From Lutjanus erythropterus (lineage: Eukaryota > Chordata > Actinopteri > Lutjaniformes > Lutjanidae), in NCBI GenBank assembly GCA_020091685.1, contig CM034595.1, positions 42,277,351 through 42,341,350 of the forward strand: 64,000 nucleotides of DNA, read 5' to 3'. Made by a program: the position numbers and the translations under genes. Positions 35,640 to 46,465 of this stretch are shown piece after piece. How positions within the stretch are numbered: position 1 is the stretch's first letter; each line of letters begins with the position of its first letter. The notes beneath the pieces were generated by a model. The model saw only the letters and a program-made list of their open reading frames with translations, did not search any database and was not told the origin of the DNA.

Positions 35640-36326
35640 TGCAGGACAAACAGACAAGGTAAACTCCCAGGAGGACACCAGAAGTCATCAGGTGGAATTA
35701 AGGGCAGCACAAAACATTATGCTAACTGGATGCTACATATTAAATAATAACAGCATCATAGATAACCTGGTTTCACAGTCTTCTCTAATATTTTCTGCCA
35801 ATCTTGAGTTTTTTTGCTGAAGTCCCAGCAGGACCAGAGAGTAGAAAGAGACAGAACACTGGATCTGCCGTCATAACTTCTTGTTGCAGAGTATTTAGTT
35901 GATTTTTTTTACTACATGACCTGCCAGAAAACCCTTTTGGTGTAGTTAGTGATGCTGTGGATCAAAGCTGGGGTCATATGACTTAACTGAAGTCAGACTT
36001 ATCCCACAAATCTGTGGACTTGAGAGACTTCCTTGACTAAAACTGATTTTAGACTTGGCTAGACTTGGACTTGATATTCAAGACTTTCGACTTGACCAAG
36101 ACTTCAGACAGCTGACTTGAAGGGACTTTTTTGAATTAAATATTTTCATTTTTCTAAGCAGACCAGTTGAGACCCACGAACAAGGCAGCATCATGGAGCG
36201 GTTTAGTCCAAAAGGACTAAAATTTCAATTCATCGCTACAAAATGTCAAATATCAGTAGGATTTTTGAGGTGTAAAAGGCTGCAGCAGTTGAAATTAAAA
36301 CTCAACTTTTCATGACCACTGTCTTG

Positions 36327-36596
36327 TAGGGCTGCAACTATTGATTATTTTCATTGTTGATTAATGGGACAGTTATTTTCTCAATGCGGCTGATGAAATG
36401 TCCGAAAATTGGGAAAAGTGTCAAAAAATGTATTTCCCAGAGCTCAAGATGACATCCTCAAATTTCTTGTTTTGCCTGAAATGCAAAGATATTCAAAGAA
36501 TTCTGACTTTTTTTTATTCCTAAAAAAATACTCAAAACGAATAACTGATGATCAAAATACTTGGCAATTGATTTAATAGTTGATTAATAGTTGAGT
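36327..36596 (+). mobile_element. hAT-like MITE, TAGGGCTGCAAC family, right end lost
   Basis: It begins TAGGGCTGCAACTATTGATT and contains gctcaagatgacatcctcaaa, ttgttttgcctgaaatgcaaag, agatattcaaag and ctcaaaacgaataactgat in family order. It ends near ttgattaatagttgag without the expected GTTGCAGCTCTA terminus. The same family in the opposite orientation forms the right half of 11687-12604. Confidence 0.8.
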
Positions 36597-36599
36597 CAC

Positions 36600-36800
36600 G
36601 GATGACGACATAAAAGACAACAACAAGAAAACAACATAAATGGACAAAAATGGTTTGAAAGACATAAGTCAAAAACAACAACACAAAAATGCCATAAGAG
36701 GTGTAACAAGACAAATACAAATGACATAATAAGACAAAAATAACATAACAATACGTATGACCAAAATGACAAAAACAAGATAAAAGATGTAACAGGACAC
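36600..36800 (+). repeat. A-rich (ACAAAA/GACATAA)-type simple tract
   Basis: Imperfect repetition of acaacaa, acataa and gacaaaaa motifs over 200 bp. The minus-strand frames of 62 and 79 codons through it are Cys/Phe/Leu-rich low-complexity translations and are rejected. Confidence 0.75.
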
Positions 36801-37784
36801 ACAGACGTTAAATCAGTACATCTACTTTTACACAATTATCTGTACTTCTACTTATATATGTGTGAATATGTGTGAACTTTTGCCACCTCTCACATCTGAT
36901 TCAGCAAAGTTCACCGTTTTAAATTTACCGTTGTTCTTAATAATTAGCCATATTGTTCAGGTGTAAAATATTAACGGCAAAAGACAGCTTTCTCATAACA
37001 CTTTATTAGTCTGAGTATGAGGGGTCTTAAAACATGTTTGATCTTGTGGAAATGATGAACACCAGCTGATTCTCCAGTAGCAGATTTTAATTTTACTCCC
37101 AAATGTCATCATCACTATCAGACTAGTCACAAAATTATACGGCTCATAAAGGATTTTGTTACATATCGGTACAACAAACCCTCTCATATTTTCCCCTGAC
37201 TTTGTTTAATGCAAATGTCCTGTTTTTTTCTTTAGTACATTTATCTGCCGCCTGCTCCTCTTCATTACTTTAAAGATCTGCAGTCAGAGCATGCAGCAAG
37301 TTTCATGAAAGTGCAGCAGAATTCATAGTTGTGAGTCAGTCAACTGTAAGAGGAGTGTATTACAACAAGTATAAATGTGCCTCAAACCCATTTCAAAGGT
37401 TAATGGATTGGATGCTCACAAACACTGAAATACTAAAGGAAAAACCCACGTTGCATACATTTACATACATTTGAAGCATTTAGCTGCAGCGTTCGTGCAG
37501 AGTGAAATAAGCTGCAGTCCCTGGATGTTGTTCAATAGTTTGAATAAACAGACACCAGAAGCTCTTTTCTGGTTCTTCTTATTTAAATGATGTCTGTACT
37601 TCTTTAACCGCAGGTCGTAACAGAAACAAACCTGCCGCTCCAACTTCTGATTTTAACCTTTGGCAGGAGTGAACCCCGGTGACGGTGTAACTTGGAGCAG
37701 TTTTGCGGCGCTGACTGTCGACACCTCTGCTGGGATAAATAAGAACCATATATAATGGCTCACAAAAATAGCATGACATAATTC

Positions 37785-38160
37785 ACTATTGATTTGCTCT
37801 CCTGGCTGGCTGATCTTCATTTCGTGACACTGGAGTGCGGAGAACTCAGAGGCATTGGCATCGATCAGGTGGCGCCACGAAGGCAAAATTTCATTTTCGT
37901 GAATGTGGCAGCAGTCCTCTGTATTCTGTACGCTGACATGTGCTGTTGTTTTATGAGTCAGATATATTGATCCACTGCTGTCTTTATTCCTAAAAATATC
38001 AGACATTTCTCTCAGAATACAGCAGCTATTTGTAGAACATGTTAATGGGATCTCACACGCCGACGGTGGATTAGAGGTCCGATTATTCTGCAGAGCTGTC
38101 TGTCTCAGATGCAATCTATATGCATTTGTTTTACTTGTAGATACTGTACATGCCATGGCA
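37785..38160. promoter_or_regulatory. Candidate conserved block under a 167-codon antisense frame
   Basis: A minus-strand frame of 167 codons (37653-38156) is among the longest unexplained in the window. Its residues show no signal peptide, membrane segment, zinc finger or repeat, and there is no matching exon chain. The DNA is unique and balanced (cattggcatcgatcagg, gtggcgccacg, tctatatgcatttg). I think it more likely a constrained non-coding element than a gene. Confidence 0.2.
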
Positions 38161-38164
38161 TATA

Positions 38165-39680
38165 ATCAATTATCTCCTGAATAACTCATGTGATGAGCAT
38201 TTTTATCATCATAAATAAAAAATCAGGGCTCCAAAGTCAAATCTGATCCGCTGAGTGTGATTCCAGCTTGGACTGATCTGCTGCTTGTTTTGCTTGTGAA
38301 GGCCTATTTAGAAAAAAGGGTAAAAAGGGGTAATTTTGACTTCAGTCACTGCAGACCTGCGTATACCATGGCCTGTGATCATTCCTTATTTTTATTTAAC
38401 TCTGATTTTTTACATCCAGAAAGACATGTACAGTTTTATTTTCTAATGTAGCCTTTACTTTGAGCAGAATTTCATCATTATCATCATTTTATCTATTAAA
38501 ACCCTCGGAAAACACATTGAGAGAAAATCTTTATTCACAGAGAGGCACAGACATACAATAAGAAAACTCACAACTAAAATCATCATGAAAGCTTGGAGAT
38601 TTAAATAACGGAAGAACACATGGCTGCGACACGTAAGAATTAACAATTTTAATATTTAAAGGTGCAGAAATCAGCAGCGAGATAAATAAATAAATAAATA
38701 ATAAGAACAATTAAAAATGAAATTCCATAGCAATTGCAGTCAATTAAATTAACAGTTAAACCCTGGAAATGTCTCAGTGGTACAATGAGGATATCTTGAA
38801 GGTTTTTTGAAAGAAATTTCAGGTATGAGGGCCACAGAAGCAGACAGCAGATTTTTCTAACTGTATGAATTTTTGGGACCTCTCAGGTAAACCGTGTTTG
38901 TGAGCAGATGCAATGGCTACCAGTGTTCCAAGAAAGCAGGGCTGAGAGATATGGACAGAGCTTTTGTAAAATCGCTCTATGAATATATAAATACTGATCT
39001 CTCCTCATTGAATATGATATGTTTTGGTCCGGCTGGGCCATATGGAAAAAAAATCTTTCATGTCAGTCGATATCGATGTATAAAGTCACGATTTCTGTTG
39101 AGCATAAATATTCTCTTAAGATTAAATTTCCTGCAGCTGCAAACAGAAAATCTATGTAGATAAAATAAATAACAAAAAATAAACACTTCGGATGTCTTAC
39201 CTTCAGTCAGTTACACAAACATTTTTATTATTGTCTTATTGTCATTAAAACAATAAGACCCAAGAGGCCATGGTGTACAGTGATTTTAGAACAGATGAAA
39301 GGCACAACGCGGTTTAAAGTTGGTTTAAAGTCACTGTAAATCATGGCCTTGTGTTGCTTATTGCTTATATAAAATGGTTACTACATAAACATGGCAAAGT
39401 GTCATAAGTGTCCAGCATCTTCTCTTGTTTAGTAGTCTGGGAGGTCGCGCAGTTCACATTCTGTCCAGTCGCTGCCATGATTTCTCGTACATGCAAGCTA
39501 GCTAAGTTACACTGTTAACTTACCATGAACTGTTGGTGGAGTTTGTCTGCTCTGGATGGAGATTAAAGGCCGGTGGATTGGGCGGCAGCAACGAGAAGTA
39601 TTTCTCCAGTGGAGCAACAGGATTCAGCGGGTTCCCTGGCTGCTCAAACATAAATCCCTGTCAGCTCTCTTTGTTTCTTT
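38165..39680. other. Intronic stretch without recognised features
   Basis: AT-rich sequence with no recognised exon. A short (ATAA)n tract occurs at about 38683-38702. Frames of 64-89 codons here have no domain features. Confidence 0.45.
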
Positions 39681-39684
39681 CTCC

Positions 39685-39775
39685 AGCATCCTTAGGGCTT
39701 TTCACATTGCTTATTCTTAGCCCAGAGCTATCTTTAGCCCTGAGTTGACCCTGGGATAACTTTTTTTTTTGTTGT
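39685..39775 (-). mobile_element. MITE end fragment, family of 55190-55760
   Basis: The sequence agggcttttcacattgctt, ttagcccagagctatcttta, gccctgagttgaccctggg resembles the reverse complement of 55650-55760 (agccctggcctaaaaaaatgcagtctgaaaagggcc). Only one end is present. Confidence 0.6.
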
Positions 39776-39905
39776 TTTTTTTGTTCATTGAATGACAGTG
39801 TTGCATTCACTGTCCTCATCCTGGTGGTTGATAAATGACCACAAAGTCTGTTTATGGGTCCTGACTTTGTTTCTTGACTTTTTCAGCTTTTCAATTTCTC
39901 AGTTA

Positions 39906-40601
39906 TGTAACGGGTGTTCTTTGGACCCAATAGCAGCACTCAGCAATTCTGGGACAGTTGGTAATGATCTTTATTTTAACAGAAAGAGAACAGGAACTAG
40001 ACCTGACGAAGAATCACAGGTTACAGTCACTCTACGGGCTGGGAGCCCAAAAACAGTCACAGGGTGTCAGACTCGAGGAATGGGTAGAGCCAAACTTGGA
40101 CGTGAGGACCGAGGGAGAAGACGTGAGCCCTCAGACCCATACAGTTCCGTTTTCTTACAGGCAGGAGTGACAGAGAGAGGTTTGCAGAAGGCAGCAGCCA
40201 CAGGGACAGGCAGGCAAAACAGGGAACGTAGAGAAAGTTCTCACAGTCAGGAACAGAAGGCTGTGGTGAGAATCCGGGAACCAGGCGAGGCAGGAGAGTC
40301 AGACGGGCAGGGAAGACAATGGAAAAAACTATCCGGGAAAAGGGCTGGAGAGTCTTGCAGGGGAATACTGAAGAACAATCTGGCAAAGAGTCAGAGTGCA
40401 GGAGAGGCTTATAAGCAGGGCTGATTGTGGATGAGCTGCAGCTGTGCCAGCAGGTGAGTGGAGTTGAGCTGATGAGGTGGGAGTGGCTGGCAGGTAGAGT
40501 GGAGCAGGGACAGGGAGAGTGGAAATTTACTGGGGCAGAGGGACAGGAGGGAACTGGGGGAATGGAGAACAGGTGAAGGGAAACTGGGCAGAACTGTGAC
40601 A
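39906..40601. mobile_element. Solo LTR (696 bp) with 5-bp target duplication
   Basis: The segment starts TGTAACGGGTG and ends AACTGTGACA, giving TG...CA ends. It is flanked by the exact 5-bp duplication AGTTA (39901-39905 and 40602-40606). It is markedly GC- and purine-rich against its surroundings. No internal retroviral or retrotransposon region is attached, which fits a solo LTR left by recombination. The 210-codon plus frame and 204-codon minus frame across it are rejected as composition effects. LTR superfamily not assigned. Confidence 0.75.
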
Positions 40602-40609
40602 AGTTATTA

Positions 40610-41395
40610 ATTTCTTTAATTTCAGCACGACTCTTTTCCAGTAAATCAAAATTTACAACAAAATCTAACATTTTCTTTGGTGCAGTAATAGTGATGTAAT
40701 TCAGTCACAAGTGTGTGTTTATAGTGTTTTACAAGCTTTGAATGCCAATCATAATCAAGAACCAGAACTATTTGTTATAATGTTTTTTACCAGCAGCAGG
40801 ATTTATATGTCTATTAATGCTTTTATTTATGAATATGTTTTGTTGCTGGGACATTTCTCTGACAGCACAGTTGTAGTGGACGGGTCTAATTGCTGGTACT
40901 TGAGAATGCAAATGCTTAAACAATTCACAATTTCACAATTCAGTATGCTTTATTGGCATGAATGTTTTGTACAAAACACTCTTTCTCTGTCCCCTTGAAA
41001 TCTATATAACTAATTTCTGTTGTTCTCTCTGCTACTTGCAGCATTTCTGTTTTCTCATTCTGCAGCAGATTTTTTTCTAAAGGCTGCACACACATTTTCT
41101 TCATTCACATTTGTTTGTTTTTCTATTTGCATGTGTTTACTTCAGTTGCAGAGTGTTGTTCTCTCAGGGCTAACAGAGCAAGTTTAAGCATTCACTTACT
41201 TATGTTGCCCAAGTTCTGCAGCAGCTGCAAATACATCAATATGGACAAATCAACAGAATATCTAACATTATTTTAACCCAACTCTCACATAATCCTCTTG
41301 AAACCCTTTTTTTTTTGCTGTTGAAGTGGTTAAAAATGTTCAATATATGTCATATACTGAGCAAGGCTAAAGTTTCAAACTGTGATGTTAGTGTA
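40610..41395. other. Intronic stretch without recognised features
   Basis: AT-rich sequence with no exon or repeat I can identify. A 95-codon frame at 40711-40998 has no domain. Confidence 0.45.
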
Positions 41396-41399
41396 TGTA

Positions 41400-42412
41400 A
41401 AAGTAATCCATGTGAGCAAAACGCTCAGGTTTCAGACTGCTCTAAATGCAACTTTTTCAACATGTTTTTCCACTTTCAATGACTTGATACAACTGGCACA
41501 TGACGTTTGCACATCATGTATTTCTTTGTGATCATCCTCTCCAGACACAGCACAGCATGCATAGCACATACACTCACCCTGTGTTTGAGCTCCAACTCCA
41601 GGCAGAGTCAGCTGCATGTCTAACTGAGCCAGTTAGCAGCCAAAGTAGCTAAATGCTAACAACTCCATAAATCCCAGGGAGTTGAAGCGGAGCAGCCGGA
41701 GGACATCAGAGAGAAATTAAAATTATACAGTTCCGCCAAAATAAGTGAATAAAATAATAAAGTTGTGTGCTTATCTACAGTAATCAGTCCCCAGAAACAC
41801 TCTGCTCCCACCAAACCATTCTGTTGTTTTTTCAATCTAATCCTTGTCTCATTTGGGGTGTGATAGACAATAAATTTATCAAATTCATTGCCGAATATCA
41901 CTATTTTCCATAGGATGGTGCTCAGAAGCACTCAGGGTGCTATAGTCTTACACAGTCAGACCAATTTCTGAGCTAACCAAGTAATTAGCGGCTTAGATCG
42001 GAAAACTCTGCAGTGTGAATCAACGAAAGTTGAGGCAGAGCAGCCAGAGAACATCACAGTGAAGACCAGAAAATATCTTGTCCATACAATATAATCCTGT
42101 TTCACCAAAATCAGAGAATAAAGTTGTGTTTATGTGCAGTAATCAGTGACGCCCAGTAGCAAACATTAGGTCATGTCTCTCTGCTTCTGAGAAGTTGGCC
42201 AATCAGAATGTGGGCTTTTAGGGAAGGGAGCCTTAAAGAGACAGGAGCTAAAACAGCTTGTTTCAGACAGAAGGTAAACGGAGGCGCTGCATAAAGGGCT
42301 ATTTTAAGATACATTAGGATGTTTTTGAACCATGAATCATGCAAAGCTACTCTAGTGGAATCCTAGAATGAAAATATAGAGCTGGAAATGAGCATAATAA
42401 GTCCCATTCAAA
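41400..42412 (+). mobile_element. MITE-family region with an internal direct duplication
   Basis: The right end (aaagagacaggagctaaaac, gcataaagggctattttaag, tggaaatgagcataataag) matches a common teleost MITE. Inside, 41676-41790 and 42028-42158 are diverged direct copies (landmarks gttga, gcagagcagcc, ggacatca/gaacatca, agaataaagttgtgt, cagtaatcagt). The left boundary is approximate. Confidence 0.55.
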
Positions 42413-42562
42413 TAAAATAAACTAATGCAATAGGAATGACTCTCTAACGTCTGAACATGTTCAGCCACCTGTTGTTTGAATTACATGAATAAAACATCTT
42501 TGTCCCTAAATGATGGATGGAGCCACACGATTCCAAACAAATCATCTATTTTCTCTTCACAG

Positions 42563-42898
42563 ATGCCGTTCCTGGAGCAGCACCCCTACCGCTGTCCCCT
42601 GTGCTCAGACTGGCACAGCCCTTGGCATCCTTGATGACTCTCACGACGCCAACGCCGGCACCTGCGGCCTCGCCGAGCACCACGGCGGCCTCGGCCCCGG
42701 AGACCAGCTTAGCAGCCGGAGGGGACGAGAGGCCGTCGGAGCTGAACTCGCCCTCGGAACCAGACCCGGAGACCGAGGCCGAACCCGAGGCAGAGACCGA
42801 CGCGGAAACAGAGGAGGAGAAGGCTCGGCGTCTTCTGTACTGCTCGCTTTGCAAAGTGGCAGTCAACTCAGCGTCGCAGCTGGAGGCTCACAACAGCG
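42563..42898 (+). CDS. znf385d: znf385d coding exon: acidic linker and finger Cys half
   Basis: The exon follows tctcttcacag and ends at aacagcg|gtgagt. It is 336 nt, entering and leaving in phase 1. It encodes a long Pro/Ala/Thr-rich linker, then an acidic stretch rich in alternating Glu with Pro or Thr, then EEEKARRLLYCSLCKVAVNS, which begins a C-X2-C-X12-H-X5-H finger. The first His (EAH) is here and the second (TKH) is in the next exon. EEEKA(K/R)RLLYCSLCKVAVNS is a family hallmark. The acidic stretch is longer than in human ZNF385D as I recall it. The exon is strongly GC-rich against flanking introns. Its length is divisible by three, so skipping it would keep the frame but join incomplete fingers. 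Confidence 0.9.
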
Positions 42899-43282
42899 GT
42901 GAGTGGCGTGTGCTGACATTTGCTGCAAATTTAAACCTCACTCGAGTGTTTGTAGTACTTATGACAGAGGTGTTTGTACAGAGGACAAAAGATGTTCCTA
43001 CGTGTTTTTCTTGTCACACACCATGACTTTAGCATGATTATTCCATTCTACGTCATACAAGTTACACGATAAATACACGCCGGTGTCAGTGTTGAAGTAG
43101 GTTTTTTGTTCCGTTGACGCTTTTTGTGAAGACAGTTGTTATCTGCTGGGTTTCTGCACAATCACCTCGCATCAGTGTTGAAGTGCTCTTTGTTGAGTTG
43201 CATTGGCTTCAACGTGGACTTCAACAATAATTGTCAAGCGTGAAAAACACATTTTTGAATCTTTTGGAGGGGTTTGTCTGTG

Positions 43283-43296
43283 GTTTCCATAGCAAC
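43283..43296. promoter_or_regulatory. RFX X-box motif
   Basis: GTTTCCATAGCAAC fits the RFX X-box consensus (GTTNCC, 1-3 bp, RRNRAC). It is one of three good X-box-like sites in the 43-53 kb introns. Motif evidence only. Confidence 0.35.
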
Positions 43297-43705
43297 CTTG
43301 TATCTATGTTTGATCAGGTATTGTGAGACATCCCTGCCTTGGCAAACAAAGATTGTGTTCTGAATCACTGTGTCATACTAATTTCTAATACCCCTTTGGC
43401 ACACGCAGAGCGGGGATATGACAGAACACTGAGTCATCTGCGTCTAGAGTCAGAGCACAGGAACGTCCCACTGCTTTTTGCTTTATATCAGTTCGTTTAT
43501 AATGAACATTTTATTGACAATTTGAACAAGAGAACAAGTCAAATAGAAATGTATCCGCAGGGGTATGATAGATAAGAAAAAAAAAAACAACCCACTAACA
43601 TCTTCCACATCAGTCATCACTGGATTTCACAAGTGACCTCAAAGTTTAAGAAAGAGAGAGGGTCGCATGTGAATTCACGCTGATCAAGTGTGTTCAACCA
43701 AGAGT

Positions 43706-43982
43706 ATGTGACCCTTTAAATGTTTCCATTGGTGTATAATCACATGAAAATAAGAATTGTTGTGTTTTCGTTACCTTAATATGACCCGCTGTCAGAATCC
43801 ACCATGTGGCATCGCCATGTTTGTACAGTAGCCCAGAATAGACAAACCAAGCACTGGCTCCAGGGCCTTTTGCATTTTCTTGCAGGTTTCTCCTACACAC
43901 TTGGAAGGGGAAAATAAGATGAGGTGTTTAAGCTGCAAGCTCACCACTAGATGCCACTAAATTCTACACACTGGCCCTTTAA
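43706..43982 (-). mobile_element. MITE, same family as 24006-25066
   Basis: Contains cacatgaaaataagaattg, tgttgtgttttcgttacctt, gtacagtagcccagaataga, gacaaaccaagcactggctc and accactagatgccactaaat in family order. CCCTTTAA occurs near both ends. No coding capacity. Confidence 0.75.
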
Positions 43983-44839
43983 TAACCAGCTAGCTTGTTT
44001 GTTGGAGGCCATTCTTGGATTACATTATAGAAATATTTTCCTAAAATAGCCTTACATTTGCATGTGCATTTTGAAGCATTTGCAACAGAAAAGATTGATG
44101 CAAATGTCAAAATTTTAAAAAAAAAAACTTCCTCAATTTTGCAAAAAAGTTTCTACAGGTGGTTTTGCCTTTTCCTAAAACGAGTTAGAGGACTTTATGT
44201 GAGATGGAAACACATTGCCCAAATTAGTTATGACGTAGTGAACAATTAACTACACGACTGACCAGCTGTTTCCGCTCCGACAGTCTCCTCAGAGCTCCAT
44301 GGCTCTATAATATATCCATGACTCAGATCTGATGGAACCTTCCTCACATTAATACATGAAACAAACAGAAATGTCACATTGTTAGTCACTGTTTGAGATT
44401 CAACTGACACGCTTTTAGTTACATTGCCAGAAAGGTCTTTCTGGCAGAAAGACTCTAGCAAGTCAGATGGCATATTATAAAGAGCGACAGAGTCCACGCC
44501 AGCAGCAGGTCGTGGTGGATGAATCAGTTGAACACGGGGTTTCTGCCCAGGAGGCTGAGGTTAGACTCTTGTGTGAAACTTATTGCTGACTTGTAGACAC
44601 ATTTGACATCAATCTTCAATGATTATTTTCAGTCCTCCCATGCTGTTTAGTTTGGTTTCGGGAACAAACTTGGCAGAGTTTGTGAAATGGTGAAATGATT
44701 TGTTAAAATAGACCACATGTTCTGGCAGAAAAACATCTTCCAGACAGGCTAACATCTCCTATGTCTGCCCTCTTCTTCTGCAATGGTACAATGGTTTTCC
44801 AGCTGGAGAATTTGCACCCTTATCTTGATCAAGTCATTT

Positions 44840-44970
44840 ATTAGTTATTAATCAACTGCATATATGTTGTATTTTGTGTGTATTATGGAGGAACTATAAC
44901 TCATATTTTGTTGTACAACCCTGTGTTGTATAATGACAATAAATGTCCTTGAATCCTTGAATAAACTCCT
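44840..44970 (+). mobile_element. LINE/SINE-type 3' tail
   Basis: gttgtacaaccctgtgttg then ataatgacaataaatgtcc then cttgaatccttgaat resembles the end of teleost L2-like retroelements with a short tandem tail. A related tail is at 9490-9692. Confidence 0.6.
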
Positions 44971-45598
44971 AATAACTGCATAAAGTAGTGAATACAAACA
45001 AGTGTTCATTCACATTTTCTTTTGCTATAATTTTTACTCAAAGTTGGGTTTAACTTTGCAATACATGGCATAGCCAAAATATTCCATTTCCTTTTCGAAA
45101 AATAAGTCTTTGGGTTCAGTGGTTGACTCCAAGATACTTGGAATTCCTTCTTTAGCTTATAATATACTGGATAGAAAACAGTCTGGTGGATATTACTTTA
45201 ACCCTACGGTTTGGGACATGTGCAAAGCATATATAGAAGAGAGCAGTTAGCATTCTGAAAAGGGGACGAGGTTGGCAATTAGACTTAGCTTTGAATTTGT
45301 TAGGAGGGTTAGGAATTGGTTTTGGTGGTCTGAGTCGAAAGACCTTTTAAATTCCCAGTTCATCCCTTCACTCAACACCCATCATGACAAACACAGCTCA
45401 GCTCAAATGAGTAACTTTTGCAGGAATGACTTTTACGGGATTCTAAACTTTGATCTGGAACATTTTAGTGAAATTTACAAGCCAACCTTTTCACACCGTC
45501 CCTCATATATTAACAGACGTGAACCCTCTGGTCTCACCTCTCCTTCAGGCTGAAGTTCATGTACTGACCGCGCTGCTGCTTCCTGTCTGAACCTGCAG

Positions 45599-45780
45599 GT
45601 ACGAAGCACAAGACGATGCTCGAGGCCAGGACTGGCGTGGGCTCCATCAAGTCTTTCCCCCGGCCGGGAGTCAAAAGCAAACTGGCTACAAACACCAAGT
45701 CATCAACGGGCCTGCAGAACAAAACGTTTTACTGTGAGACCTGTGACGTGCATGTCAACTCAGAGACTCAGCTAAAACAG
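45599..45780 (+). CDS. znf385d: znf385d coding exon: end of one finger, start of the next
   Basis: The exon follows acctgcag and ends at aaacag|gtgaga. It is 182 nt, entering in phase 1 and leaving in phase 0. It completes the finger begun in the previous exon (GTKHKTMLEAR) and adds a basic linker with a PRPGVK motif. It then encodes LQNKTFYCETCDVHVNS, the Cys half of the last finger, up to TQLKQ. These motifs are nearly invariant in ZNF385 proteins. Where the human protein has FHCEICDVHVNS, as I recall, this one has FYCETCDVHVNS, a conservative change outside the zinc ligands. The in-frame TGA shortly after the donor confirms that splicing is needed. Confidence 0.92.
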
Positions 45781-46465
45781 GTGAGAGGGACAAAGAGAGC
45801 CTGAGAAAACTCCGAAACACTGAATGAACTTGAATTTTAAAAAATAACATGTTTAATTTAGGCTGTTTTGAAGCAGATTGGACTGGCATATCATCAGTAA
45901 TATATAATTATATTGTCATGGCATTGCACTGGATTTTACTGGGTTACAGAGATTCGTTATGTTGAAGTACAAATGTCAAAGTACAAAAAAGGGAATATTT
46001 TACTACTATTCATCATTATCTGACACAACAGTTTAATTTATTGATCATTTTTCCTTTGAAAAAGTAGTCAACATTTGGAAGAAATTCACAAATACAGACG
46101 AAGAGGTCTTTTTCACAGCAAAAAGTGTCTCAGTAAGCAGAAATACCAGGACCTGAAACCCAAGCAGCTAAATTAGATTCAGTCAACATTTATTTTATTA
46201 TGCACAGCTGTGCTACTCCTACTGTGACATGTCAAAATGTCAAAGGACTATTTGCCGACACCTCCACCTCTCCCACCTGTCTTATTAGATCAAGAGGAAG
46301 AGGAGGGTATGGAAGAAATTCATCAATTAGAGCACAACGACACTCTCTTGGAAAAAGTTTTTGCCGGCTGACATCAAAACACACATGGCTGACTAGGAAA
46401 TTGCTTTGCTACAAAGCTAGATGTCCCAAATCACGTTTGACTCAAAAAATGCATTTATACACCAG

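Larger units (their letters stand above)
35640..37062 (+). repeat. Mosaic dispersed repeat, copy 2 (partner 28850-29670)
   Basis: Outer parts 35640-35955 and 36940-37062 match copy 1. The middle differs: here it holds CTTGACTTGGACTTG-type sequence (36040-36125), a GGGCTGCAAC-type hAT element (36327-36596) and an A-rich simple tract (36600-36800). This fits independent insertions into two copies of one older sequence. Confidence 0.75.
13813..42562 (+). other. znf385d intron, 28.75 kb
   Basis: The donor is ag|gtttgt and the acceptor tctcttcacag. The intron joins GA(K)-G to AT-G, making an Asp codon and keeping the frame. It holds most of the transposons in the window and several non-repetitive blocks that might be regulatory. 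I recognise no further gene in it. The segments 13813-14960, 16150-17210, 18675-20250, 20790-24000, 25070-25880 and 37065-37780 show no feature I can name. Confidence 0.8.
42899..45598 (+). other. znf385d intron, 2.7 kb
   Basis: Donor gcg|gtgagt, acceptor cctgcag. The split Gly codon (G|GT) restores the SGTKHK motif. It contains an X-box-like motif, a MITE and a LINE-type tail, listed separately. The stretch 44975-45560 includes a 93-codon frame (45272-45553) with no domain. Confidence 0.85.

Noticed and set aside
36596..36835. 79-codon Cys/Phe-rich minus frame that looks membrane-like
   Set aside because: Translation of an A-rich simple tract.
39792..40424. 210-codon plus-strand frame
   Set aside because: It lies mostly inside the purine-rich solo LTR and has Arg/Gly/Glu-rich low-complexity residues with no domain.
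40057..40671. 204-codon minus-strand frame
   Set aside because: Antisense to the same LTR; Ser/Pro/Leu-rich translation caused by composition.
42510..42902. 130-codon frame over the acidic exon
   Set aside because: Out of phase with EEEKARRLLYCSLCK and explained by the GC-rich exon.
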